The notes below the pieces were generated by a model. It was not told the origin of the DNA and made no database searches. It saw only the letters and a list, made by a program, of their open reading frames with translations. Shown here piece after piece: positions 41,291-51,379 of a DNA stretch of 64,000 bases. A program made the position numbers and the translations under genes. The first letter of the stretch is position 1; each line of letters starts with the position of its first letter. This DNA is from Xanthostigma xanthostigma (Eukaryota > Arthropoda > Insecta > Raphidioptera > Raphidiidae): assembly GCA_963575645.1 (NCBI GenBank), contig OY754464.1:74870948-74934947 (forward strand). The letters are read 5' to 3'.

Positions 41291-41994
41291 TGTTTGACGT
41301 TTAAAATGAAAACAATTGTTTTTTTGTATCAAAAATAAATTTCATCGAATTTTGCTGCATGTAACGGGAAATAATGTAGATTAGTTAATATATCCTTTTA
41401 AATGTATTATTAATATAAATATATATACATATTTTGCCTATTAATTAATCAAAAATTATATTTTGTAGATATGTGCTACAGAGTGAGGTTATATTGTGTT
41501 CGATAAACTTTGAGACGAACCGACTGCGTATTATTGTTTGATTATGAATTTAACATGAGCAAATTTGAGGTATTTACGCATTATTCTTAATAAATGTATT
41601 TAAAATAATTATGGCAGGAAGAAGTTTTACTTCAGTCGTGTGGTCTAAAGCACACTCTTTTTTTTATGTGAGAGATCTAATGGTGCGTTTAGTTCGGAAT
41701 AAAACCGTGCAATTGCCGCGACACTTTTATGGGACGACGCTTTATGAGAAGAGACTACGTTTGTGTGCATTGGAACAATTAGTTGAAGACGACATCTAGA
41801 TAAAAGGGCGATATTTAAAAGCTTGGTGTGTGTATGCGTTGGATAATAACTTGGCTTTATGTTAAAAGCGACAAATAGATGACAGGGATGTGAAACTTCT
41901 AATGGCGCGTTTGGTTGGGAGTAAAACCGTGCAATTGACGCGAAGCTATGCACGGAACGTGTTTTGTTTCGTTTGCTCTCAAACTCTATTTTAT
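41291..41994. repeat. Unassigned region with a 45-bp duplication
   Basis: AATGGTGCGTTTAGTTCGGA + ATAAAACCGTGCAATTGCCG (41679-41720) recurs diverged at 41901-41941 (AATGGCGCGTTTGGTTGGGA). The minus-strand frame over 41645-42181 reads through these repeats and has no recognised domain. Confidence 0.4.
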
Positions 41995-42150
41995 ACTGTT
42001 TATACCATAGAGATATTAGACTAGAGTTCGCGAGAAAGCCGTGAAAGTGCAATTCAGACAGAGAACAGTTCCTTATCTCTATGGTAACTAATGATACAAA
42101 ACGATGCTGATTTGAGTAAACAAATATCTGATTTTCTGGAATTTGTGCAG
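41995..42150 (-). repeat. Short dispersed repeat, second copy
   Basis: Reverse copy of 21768-21896: ACCATAGAGATATTAGACTA at the left, CTTATCTCTATGGTAACTAA inside, and TGATTTGAGTAAACAAATAT. ACCATAGAGATA/TATCTCTATGGT are inverted around a 50-bp core. Confidence 0.55.
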
Positions 42151-42218
42151 CGTTCTCTCTCTTAACTGAGGACACTTTCACTTATGGCAAGCATACGAAC
42201 TAGCGTACTCTATATATA

Positions 42219-43165
42219 AAGCCTTCTAAAAAATATTATGACGATAAAATCGTTTAATATTATGCTTTCACTAATTCAGTGAAAAAAAAACTTTTTAACA
42301 AAAAAATTAAACCTCCGAAAAACTGAAAAGCAAAAAATAATAAATCTTTTTATTTAACTAAGTTCTATTTAAGTAGTTGAACGTATGTGACAGTCTAGTA
42401 TATCTAAGAAATTTTGAGTCGGCGTCAACAATCCTTCGCCGGAAATCTCTGAGAGTTCACGAAGTTAATGTCAGCGACAGAGCAACCCGAACGGGCACAC
42501 ACTGAGGGCACACGTCTTTGCGAGTGGTCGTGTGGAGAGCGCATGTTTAGAATGTTAATGTTTATCGCTGGTTGTTAATTTGATTTGGTTATTTCTTTTA
42601 GTGATCTTTGTTCATTGATTGTTTGACGCCGACTCAAAATTACTTAGATATACTAGACTGTCACATACGTTCAACTACTTAAATAGACTTGAGAACCTCC
42701 TCCGTTTTTGTTTTTCGTCGGTTAAAAATATGTTGTAGTTGGAATTTTATCGTAATGATTATCATTAGCCATTGTAAAAATAATACAGTAAATAAAAATC
42801 TTTCTCTCGGTTTATTAGTTTAAAATTAAGCAAGTCCGGCTAAAATGGAGAAAGTCAACATTCTTGTAATGTTGTTATTAAAATAGCTCTCGAAGGTAGT
42901 CGATTCTGCGGTGCATTGTGTTATATATGAGAGAAATCAAAAATTAACTGTCGTGGGCACTGTAGAGTAATGTAACTCAGCCAACGCGAAATTGGTTGTT
43001 TCGGGTTCAAGTCCTGACAGTGACATTTAAATTTTTCTTATATAATATGTTGCCTTCTAAAATATTATGACGATAAAATCGTTTAATATTATGCTTTCAC
43101 TAATTCAGTGAAAAAAATATGCTGTACTAGTTGGAATTTTATCGTAATGATTATTATCATTAGCC
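42219..43165. repeat. Composite repeat region
   Basis: GCCTTCTAAAATATTATGAC + GATAAAATCG...CACTAATTCAGTG occurs at 42219-42285 and 43050-43112, and TGGAATTTTATCGTAATGAT + TATCATTAGCC at about 42738 and 43128. Between the copies lies a snapback element (42360-42690). At 42965-43025, GGGTTCAAGTCCTGACAGTG resembles a box B, but no tRNA fold is evident. Confidence 0.5.
42360..42690. mobile_element. Snapback MITE with about 68-bp arms
   Basis: TTCTATTTAAGTAGTTGAAC + GTATGTGACAGTCTAGTATA + TCTAAG..TTTTGAGTCGGCGTCAA at the left is mirrored at 42624-42690. The spacer is about 195 bp. Flanking duplications not identified. Confidence 0.7.
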
Positions 43166-43548
43166 ATTGTAGCGTACCCTAGTTACCTATATCTCTATGG
43201 TTTATATCGATCAACTTTTTTGCAATAATATTCATTAATAACTAATTAATTGGCTATGGTAGAAACACACGCAGTGAAAGTGTTAAAGTTTAAGTTCGTA
43301 ACTTGACGCGAATATATCGTGCGAGCTTTACTATAAAGTATACATATTAATACGATTGCAATTGCAACATTTAATACGGAACGAGTTTAAACAACACAGA
43401 AAGCGTTAATTGATACGGTTGTGCTTCAACTGTTTGATGTAGAACACACCTAACTGCGCACAAGTAGATGTCCTATCGACGACCCAGAGGCAAATGTGTT
43501 TAAGTCATAATTTTGATATTTTTTTTATAGCTCGAATTTCAGATCGAA
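43166..43548. other. Unassigned spacer
   Basis: Nothing recognised. Confidence 0.4.
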
Positions 43549-44239
43549 TCTATACTAATATATAAAGCTGAAGAGTTTGTTTGTTTGTTTGTTTCGTTGA
43601 ACGCGCTAATCTAAGAAACTACTGGTTCGAATTGAAAAAAAAAATTGTTGGATAGCCCATTTATCGAGGAAGGCTATAGGCTATATAATATCACGCTACA
43701 GCCAATTGGAGGGGAACATCAATGAAAAATGTTGCAAGATGTATCTCAAAATTAGTCCGTCCGACAAAATAATATTATCAGGTGAAATGCCTTAACTAAA
43801 TATTGCAATATTAGCGCGTCACGTTCACAAGCCCGGATAGCTAAGTCGGTAGAGCGTAAGACTCTTAATACCAGGATCTTGGGTTTAAGCCCCACTTCAG
43901 CGAATATATATTTTTTTTATTTTCTACATTGCTTTCTTTTAAAGGCTTACATTTCAATTTTTTTAAATTTTATTACGACTAATTAAAATTAAATAAATCT
44001 AATTAATAGCTCATTTGAAAATTGTTATTTGAAAATTATAGGTACCTATATAAAAAAAATTTTTCTAGTGTTTTCAATTAAATATTTATTATATTAGAAG
44101 AAATGTATTACTTAAAAAAAGTATAAATACTGCTTCTTAAATACAAAAACTTTTGAACGCTACCTCCGATCGTTATGAAGTTTGAACACAACATTCATCT
44201 CGGTAAACTAAGATGAATGTACGTACTCATGTCCTTCCC
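43549..44239 (+). mobile_element. Helitron with passenger, 3' end lost
   Basis: Starts TCTATACTAATATATAAAGC after an A and runs to ACTAAGATGAATGTACGTAC, where it stops before the hairpin and CTAG. The passenger sits at about 43769-44141, between CGACAAA and an eroded ACAAAAA. Confidence 0.75.
43831..43902 (+). tRNA. tRNA-Lys(CTT)-like domain, passenger-borne relic
   Basis: GCCCGGATAGCTAAGTCGGT + AGAGCG, CTT in ACTCTTAAT, T arm GGGTTTAAGCCCC. The anticodon stem is mispaired (AAGAC/ACCAG). Box A and box B are recognisable but imperfect. Confidence 0.6.
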
Positions 44240-44563
44240 TTAAGTATTAAGAAATAATGTTAAATTATATGAATATTAATTTCTGTTATATTTTAATTAT
44301 TATTATCCATTTATTATCTTTGATTTAATATATTTCTATATAATAAATACTTATTAATAATTATAAATCATAACGGCCGATCACAAAATTAGCTTGTGTC
44401 CGTATAGCATGTTTCACCTTTCGTTCAAGATGGTTTGTACATATTGATGCCGCCATCTGTCAGTAGATATCTCTAAATAGCGGAATCTGCATATACACCT
44501 TACTTCTGTTCGAAAGAAGCCTAAAGAAGTTTTACGTCAAAAATGAAAAGTCTTCGTACATAC
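44240..44563. other. Unassigned spacer
   Basis: Contains GCCGCCATCTGTCAGTAGAT, an isolated CTCF-like word in reverse. Otherwise nothing. Confidence 0.4.
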
Positions 44564-44793
44564 TAGTGATGTGCCGGATATCCGTATTCGTATCCGCGGA
44601 TATCCGAGGGAGACGACAGATCCGTATCCGTTTCCGTTAGTTTTTGGCGGATCTTTTACCTTATTATTTTCAATTCATAGATGAAATTTTTTATGTATAG
44701 GTAATTAAGTAATAATGAAAAACTCTTAAATTCCATTCAGATTATTTTTTATTTCTTAAAATCGTATTTGGCACCTTTATATTGCAAAAATTT

Positions 44794-45558
44794 GGTTCCA
44801 CCACGAAATCTCCCCGGACAAAATCTCCCCGACAAAATCTCCCCGACAAAATCTCCCCGACAAAATCTCCCCACGACAAAATCTCCCCACGACAAAATCT
44901 CCCCACGACAAAATCTCCCCACGACAAAATCCCCCCCCGTCAAAATCTCCCCACGACTTCCCGTTTCACTGCGAGACAATTCGCATACCCGTTTATCGTT
45001 CTCCTCGGAATTGTTTTTTTAAAAACTCCACATTTGCCCCTTCCCGTTTCACTGCGAGACAATTCGCATACCCGTTTATCGTTCTCCCCGGAATTGTTTT
45101 TTAAAAAACTCCACATTTGCCCCTTCCCGTTTCACTGCGAGACAATTCGCATACCCGTTTATCGTTCTCCTCGGAATTGTTTTTTTAAAAACTCCACATT
45201 TGCCCCTTCCCGTTTCACTGCGAGACAATTCGCATACCCGTTTATCGTTCTCCCCGGAATTGTTTTTTAAAAAACTCCACATTTGCCCCTTCCCGTTTCA
45301 CTGCGAGACAATTCGCATACCCGTTTATCGTTCTCCTCGGAATTGTTTTTTTAAAAACTTCAAATTTGCCCCTTCACGTTTCACTGTTTTGATAGAAAAT
45401 TAATGTTATAATCAATAAAATTTTATCGTGGGGAGATTAAGTCGTGGGGAGATTTTGACGGGGGGGGATTTTGTCGTGGGGAGATTTTGTCGCGGGGAGA
45501 TTTTAGAGGGGAGATTTTGTCGGGGAGATTTTTTCCGGGGAGATTATGTCGTGTCACC
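44794..45558. mobile_element. Foldback element with GGGGAGATTTTGTC arrays, 9-bp target duplication
   Basis: A perfect 9-bp duplication CAAAAATTT (44785-44793 and 45559-45567) brackets 765 bp. The empty site is visible in the related hAT copy near 14408 (CAAACATTTATCG). Ends GGTTCCACCACGAAATCTCC and complement GGGTGACACGACATAATCTC. About ten ACAAAATCTCCCC(A/C)CG units at the left face a shorter inverted array at the right. A five-unit 83-bp tandem repeat fills the middle. Duplication length and foldback ends fit Mutator-like foldback elements. Frames across it (e.g. 44782-45270) are repeat artefacts. Confidence 0.8.
44960..45385 (+). repeat. 83-bp tandem repeat, five units in alternating types
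   Basis: The unit CGTTTCACTGCGAGACAATT + CGCATACCCGTTTATCGTTC recurs every 83 bp. Units 1, 3 and 5 have CTCCTCGGAA, units 2 and 4 CTCCCCGGAA, with matching T/A-run differences, so duplication proceeded in two-unit steps. No unique spacers, so not a CRISPR array. Confidence 0.85.
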
Positions 45559-45885
45559 CAAAAATTTATCGTAGTGAGTACCATACCAATAGTACCTACA
45601 TAACTCAAAGGTACTAATAAAAAACTATCTTTATAATAAGATATTGCACATCGATCTTTGGAAAAAGACAATCTGTTATGAGAGTTAACTCTTAAAGAAG
45701 TCAATAACTTTTTCCCATAACAGATAGTCTCTTTCCAAAGGTCGATGTGCAATATTTACTGCCGCGTACTCTAAGAAAGTTAAGATCCGTATCCGTATCC
45801 GCGGATCTTGAAACCCAATATCCGTATTCAGATCCGTATCCGCGGATATACATTTTTAACGATCCGGCACATCACTAGTACATAC

Positions 45886-46822
45886 ATAATGATTAATGAT
45901 GTATAAAAAATAGTAACTGATTCAGTTGAGTTCGGGTAGTTCAGAACCTATCATTTAATGGACAGCCTCCGGCGACCTATTTGTGTCTTTACTATAGCCA
46001 CGAAAAGAACAATTCTCGACGTTTGAAGTACGTAATTAAAATTATTTGTGCATGTTGTAAATAATGAACCTCAAATAATGAACACACAAGTGTGACTACC
46101 ATCTTGTTATGTGAGTATCATCATTGTGAAACCGTAAAAAACGAGGAAAAAGTACACCATTCATGTTAACTAAATCTACTCAGCAAGACTTACATATAAT
46201 ATAATTAAATCGATTTATCACAACAGCACAACCGTGGAAAATAATTAACCAAAACGGTTGTTGGAAAAAACAATAAATCGGTATGATAATACCAAAAAAA
46301 GTATAAATTACTTTACGGGAGGAGATCGAGTACGTGAAATAAAATGTTGGAAATAGTCTTGAAGAAGTTTAATCACAATACAAATCACTGATTATTACTC
46401 TACGTACTTCAATAAACTTTAAATATTATACAATCAGTCTCAATAATAATCTTTGAGAGTAACCAAATTAAGTAAGTATATCTTAACTCAACTTAACAAA
46501 AAATAATCATTCTTGTCATGAAAAAGGAACTTGAATTTCAAATTTAATAAATTGTACCTATCCAGACTGGTTTTGAAAAATTCACAGGCGACGATTACAG
46601 CATTTACAGCTTGAAAAAATAGTTAAAACATTTAAATTAGTAGATATAATTTTTTGTAGTAACGGAATTCCCGGGAAATGGGTTTCCCGGTACTGAAGGC
46701 GATGAAACTTTCCCGGAATTCCCGGGAAATTCAGTACCGGTACTTCCCGGGAGCAATCCCTAATTATGATGGTTGGATACCTTAACAACTATTATTAGGT
46801 GAAAATTGAATTATTATAATAT
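45886..46822. other. Unassigned spacer with a CCCGGG-rich terminus
   Basis: At about 46660-46765, AATTCCCGGGAAA and TTCCCGGGA recur three times with GTACCGGTAC, ending GGGAGCAATCCCTAA. This looks like one end of a transposon; no partner end found. Confidence 0.4.
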
Positions 46823-47261
46823 TGTAACAAAACTGTTCTTCGGTGTGGTGGCAAATATTATTTACAAGAATAAAATGTTAGAAAAACCAATAAACAAACA
46901 AGCTAAAAGTACTTCTCTTATATACCTAATGGAAATGAAATAGAAATAATGTAACAAAAAAAACGGTAACTTTTAAGTAATAAAAATAATACAAAGTCAA
47001 AGAAATATATACACAGGAATTTATACCAGAAATATCTATCTAAGCGCTCTGGAAAGTTTATACTTATATGAACTCAATGGTTTATGTATAGCCAGTGTGT
47101 GTACTTGCGCCGGCCTACACAGACTGTCTATACTGTCGCGTGGTCGAACATTTTGGAAAAAATCAACCTGCGTCAATATTCTTCTACGCAATTCTAGAAA
47201 GTTCCGGATTTTTCCACCTGCTTCTACAAAACTCTTCTACCTGCGCGCAGCGTGCGTCACA
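46823..47261 (-). mobile_element. Solo LTR, Gypsy type, ATAT target
   Basis: Minus strand: TGTGACGCACGCTGCGCGCA ... CAGTTTTGTTACA, with ATAT on both sides (46819-46822 and 47262-47265). 439 bp. Shares the GTTTTGTTACA 3' end with the LTR at 17.9 kb. Confidence 0.85.
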
Positions 47262-47867
47262 ATATTAATATTGCACTGTAATTAAAAGCAATTAATAATG
47301 AAAATTTTATTGTTTATTTTTATAGTTCACGCATTTATTTGTTAAAAAAATCTAACTGACATGAATCGCTACTCATTATTGCTTATTAGAGTGTAGTATT
47401 TATTTTAAGATAATATAAAATAAATAAATTTCCCATGTTGTATAGCAAAAAGCTTTCAACATTTTTTGTACATTATCACACAAACAATAGGCCATGCGAA
47501 CGTATCGAGTGGTTGTTTTTAAGCTTCAATGTATGGTATTAAAGAGCGCGAATGTTGCTATTTTGTAGACATGGAACTATAAGGAGTCTTAAGTGCACCT
47601 AAAATACGTTGCTCATACAGTAAACTGAAATTTGGTGATGATGTCGAACAGTAATTTCGCATATGTTTGCGATTTTTAAATGTTTTAAAAATCTTTTTCA
47701 TTTTTTTTTAAGTGGAAAACTTGCGGGATGTGCACTTTTGATTTTGCCAACTATTCTATGTGGCTTACTCACGGGTATCGAATCCACAAAATCTTTGTTT
47801 TTGCAAAAGATGATAAAACAAAAAAGAGTATTGCTTGAATTTAAAAGCTAGTCTACAATATAAACAG
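47262..47867. other. Unassigned spacer
   Basis: AT-rich; nothing recognised. Confidence 0.4.
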
Positions 47868-48343
47868 CAGCGTTGCCAGACGTCCCGATTTTGGCGGGAC
47901 GTCCCGATTTTTAAATCAAAATTAAATGTCCCGCGCGGGACAGGCTCAGTCCCGCTTTTCAGGGATAACTTTAAAAGAAGTTAAATCTTCACAGAAATAT
48001 CGTGAATAAGTAATTCTTATAAATAATTATTCTCTTATTGTAAGTTGCAATTTGTAACACTCACTTCACAGACTATTGTTTGACACACCATATTTTTCTA
48101 ATGAATAAAACTTTTTTGATTTTGATTTCTGTTTTTTTTTTTTTTAATACATTTTCTATGGCTATTTTTGCTACCTGTCTATTGTCACGTAAACGTAATT
48201 TTAATTCAAATAAAAAGATAAATAGGTATTTGAAAACTTCTGATTATATACGTTTTTTTACTATGTTTCGCGGAAAGAATCCCGCTGTTTTCACTCAAAG
48301 AGTTCCAAAATCCCGACTTGGCAAAAAAAAACTGGCAACGCTG
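47868..48343. mobile_element. hAT MITE with perfect 8-bp duplication
   Basis: CAGCGTTGCCAGACGTCCCG at the left, complement CAGCGTTGCCAGTTTTTTTT at the right, and ATAAACAG at 47860-47867 and 48344-48351. TCCCG/CGGGA words repeat in both orientations near the ends. 476 bp, non-coding. Confidence 0.85.
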
Positions 48344-48351
48344 ATAAACAG

Positions 48352-48866
48352 GTACCCGGTGTAGGTGACTTATTTTTGACCATGCTTTATATCTGGTGGA
48401 AGTCATCTCTGACCGTTATTAATGAAGTATTTCAAAGTTTGATTGTTATGGAGAAGGGACAGTTCTCCACCAAAGCAACGCTATGTTGGACATCGGTTTA
48501 TTAAGGCCATTGTTAGCGGCACAATGGCTTTGAGAAGAGGCCAGTCTGGGCATCCAGTATCTATCCGCGTGAACGGTGAGTTACAGCTTTCTGGTCGATC
48601 TGGGTTACGTTCAAAATAGCCCGGGATAAACAAATATATCGTTCGAGCACGAGGCAAAAACCACTGATTAACCTTATAATTCTTTCATATGATAAAATAA
48701 CACGGTATAGCTGTTAATTTTTAATCAACTTTGAAAGTTTGCGTCTAAAATTTGTTCCAGTTTGTTCAGTGTAACATTAATCAACTTGATTAAAGATTAT
48801 ACAAACATACTATAGCTGTAATGCGTTGCTGTGGTTCAGTCTAAATTGCATGTGTTGCTGTCACGT
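48352..48866. other. Unassigned region with a short exon-like piece
   Basis: At 48489-48575 one plus frame reads GHRFIKAIVSGTMALRRGQS + GHPVSIRVNG and ends at CGGTGAGT, a good 5' splice-site match. Too short to identify; possibly chance or an exon relic. Confidence 0.3.
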
Positions 48867-49060
48867 TCAACACATGGCGCTCACATTGCCGTAAAATATT
48901 TAGTATAGCGTGTGACGCTTTAACGTCCAGCAGATGGCGCTCCCGTTGCCAATGTTCAATATAGTGTGTGTTGGTTTAACGTCCAACAGATGGCACTCCT
49001 ATATTACCGTAAAATATTCAGTATAGCGTATGTTGCTTTAAGGTCCAACAGATGGCGCTG
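48867..49060 (+). repeat. Minisatellite of CTCF-like motifs, four units
   Basis: Units of about 60 bp contain TCAACACATGGCGC (48867), CCAGCAGATGGCGC (48927-48940), CCAACAGATGGCAC (48983-48996) and CCAACAGATGGCGC (49045-49058), separated by GTAAAATATTTAGTATAGCG-like text. The second fits the consensus CCASYAGRKGGCRS at every position. Related units at 25.4 and 27.8 kb. Confidence 0.7.
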
Positions 49061-49186
49061 TTTTTCAAAAAAAGCATGTTTCTGCCTGTCATAGGTGTGA
49101 CATCTATATAAAAACATGCGCGTATTCGAATGCAAAATTTCAGGGCAATCGGTAAAGAGCTTACGAATATTTATATTTTATTTATG

Positions 49187-49605
49187 TAGGGTGACCGGTA
49201 ATTGCTCGTATTCCTCTCGGGAGAAGTAACTATGACTAATTTGGAATGATTGAACCTTATCAATTGGAGGTCGGAAATGCGTCATCTTTTCACGATGTGA
49301 AGAATTTTTATTTATTGTAAGTTTTAACACACAACATAAAATATAACAGTAAATTTCGTTGTTTTTTTATCTTTAGGAAGGGGCCAATTAGTAAGCTATC
49401 AGATAATGAAAAAATTCAGGCAAAAAAGTGAAAATATTTTTTTTATTTTTAATTCCTAAAAATCGAATTTTTGTAAAAAGAAAACCGGAGTAGATTTTCT
49501 CGAAAATGACGCATTTCTGACCCCCAAGTGATAGAGGTTAAATAATTCCAAATTAGTCATAGTTTCTTCTCCCGAGAGGAATACGAGCAATTACCGATCA
49601 TTCTG
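49187..49605. mobile_element. TIR element F, copy 2
   Basis: TAGGGTGACCGGTAATTGCT + CGTATTCCTCTCGGGAGAA at the left, inverted at the right with about 100-bp arms (down to CGTCAT and ATGACG). The interior includes ACACACAACATAAAATATAA and ATTTTTGTAAAAAG. Target duplication unclear; TA follows the right end. Confidence 0.7.
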
Positions 49606-49835
49606 TATAGATTGTGCCGTTATTTCATGAAAACTTATAATGTTATATATTTTAAAATTAAATAAAACACAGTTTAAACTACTTCATCAGATAATAAACT
49701 TTAAACTATGAAACATCTGCAACATAATTCAAAAACTTGAGTTCTTTTTAATTGTAAGATGTTATTAAAAATTGCTTGTTCTAAATTCTTTGTGAACATT
49801 CCACTCATTTTATTGACCTCTATATCAAATGATAT

Positions 49836-50210
49836 TGTACCAAAACTGCGCAAAACTGTTCTTTATTATGGTGAAAAATATTTATTTGCAACAATAAAGT
49901 GTTAACAAAACAAATAACTAAAAAGTACTTCTTTTGTATAATTGAAAAATGAAATAAAAGTAACAACGTAACAAAACAACGAAATTCTAATTAATAAAAT
50001 ACACTACTAAATCTCTATAATAATATACAAAAAAACTACTATTTACAAGATTTATTTATGTGAACGTTCTTTATCGATATATAAAGTATAAACGCAATGG
50101 TTATTCATGTCTTAACTGTGTTTGTTCTACCCTGTCGCGTGGGGTACAGATTCTATTTTTTTCTCGATCTTTCCATTGATTCCAGTGGCGTAACAATTCG
50201 GGGCGTTACA
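49836..50210 (-). mobile_element. Solo LTR, Gypsy type, ATAT target
   Basis: Minus strand: TGTAACGCCCCGAATTGTTA ... CAGTTTTGGTACA; ATAT on both sides (49832-49835 and 50211-50214). 375 bp. TATATATCGATAAAG region may hold the promoter. Confidence 0.8.
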
Positions 50211-50214
50211 ATAT

Positions 50215-50878
50215 AATCAGACATGTCAATACGTTCGAAACGATGCCGGAAAAAAAATACGATAATTTTTTCCAAATTATATATTATAGAGTTGAAATGC
50301 ATCCGTTTTATGTACCCGTTAATGACTTTGAAAGTCTTAAAAATATATGAAATTATCCACTAAAAGTATACATCGTGCTATTCGTGTTTCCTTATTAATA
50401 CATACAATTTTAAGCAATTTTCTGCCAATATGTTTACTTGAGATGTAATTTGCTTTATGGTAGTTTAAACTCAATCATTTTGTGTTTTGTTTGAGTTTTA
50501 AAGCTTTTCCGACCTTTAAAGTATTTTAATAAATTCAATATTGTATGAATCGCAAATTTATTGATACGTAAAGGAACGATTCTATCATCTGATGTCTACG
50601 AAAAAAATAAGGAGGCTTTATATTAAGTTAAAAACGACGCCAGTATCAATTTTTATTTATCTCCATTATGTAAATATATTTCATTGAATAAAATGAATCT
50701 GATACAATTGTTATATTAGATCTTAGATCAAATACAACTTTCAAATTATAAATAAGGCGGTTATTTAGAAGTCCCAATAGTATTTTTTATTTATATTTAT
50801 ATTTTCATGAACTCTTTTAAATTCGTAAAAAATAATTTGGAAATGAACAATATCTTCACTTATATTAAATATAAAAAT
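50215..50878. other. Unassigned AT-rich spacer
   Basis: Nothing recognised. Confidence 0.4.
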
Positions 50879-51159
50879 CTCGTGTCACGATGCTCGTCCG
50901 CGTTAATCTCCGAAACCACTGAACCGATTTCAATGAAATTTTGTAAATGTGCCTTGCGTGGTCCAACTTACGCTGTAGGATAGTTTTATTAAATAGTTTG
51001 TACAAAATTACGGTGTTTTCTCAAAAGAAGTCATAGAATTTACTCAAAGCTATTAGTTCAGAACTAAACAAAAAAAATGTTTTAGTACCAAGTAGCGACA
51101 TCTGATAGAATTAGTACAGACGCAGAATTATATCTATCGCACCCGGGATGGACAGCTAG
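50879..51159 (+). mobile_element. Mini-Helitron, second family
   Basis: A precedes TCTCGTGTCACGATGCTCGT; the end is CGCACCCGGGATGGACAGCTAG then T. The GC-rich 3' end and CTAG fit Helitrons. Interior words ACTCAAAGCTATTAGTTCAG and AAGTAGCGACATCTGATAGA recur in tandem at 63.0 kb. Confidence 0.6.
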
Positions 51160-51379
51160 TATTCTTTATATATCGTTTTATTATTTTTTTTATTATTTGG
51201 AAAAGGTGCTTAGCTACTTAGGCTATATGGACATGATAAAATATATGGTAAGTAATTTATCATAGAATAGAATAGAATAGAATAGAAATATATCTTTATT
51301 TAAAATTCCAATGGAATGTTATAGCGTCAAGTAGGTACATTAAAATTACACAAAGAAAATTTGAATAAAAAGTATTATA

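Larger units (their letters stand above)
44564..45877. mobile_element. hAT MITE, TAGTGATGTGCC termini, copy 2
   Basis: TAGTGATGTGCCGGATATCC at the left and its complement (GATCCGGCACATCACTA) at the right, with a perfect 8-bp duplication GTACATAC (44556-44563 and 45878-45885). Backbone collinear with 14227-14724, interrupted by the foldback element at 44794-45558. Confidence 0.85.

Noticed and set aside
41645-42181. 178-codon open frame on the minus strand as a gene
   Set aside because: It crosses a dispersed repeat also found at 21.8 kb and a local duplication. No domain, low-complexity histidine and threonine stretches, and a partner copy without the frame.
42955-43025. tRNA gene with box B GGGTTCAAGTCC
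   Set aside because: Could not form a cloverleaf; a similar worn sequence at 55.8 kb shows it is a repeat.
44782-45270. 162-codon proline-rich repeat protein
   Set aside because: The frame is a translation of tandem DNA repeats inside a foldback element with a clear target duplication; the opposite strand has equally long frames.
44960-45385. CRISPR array
   Set aside because: Directly abutting 83-bp repeats without unique spacers, in eukaryotic DNA inside a transposon.
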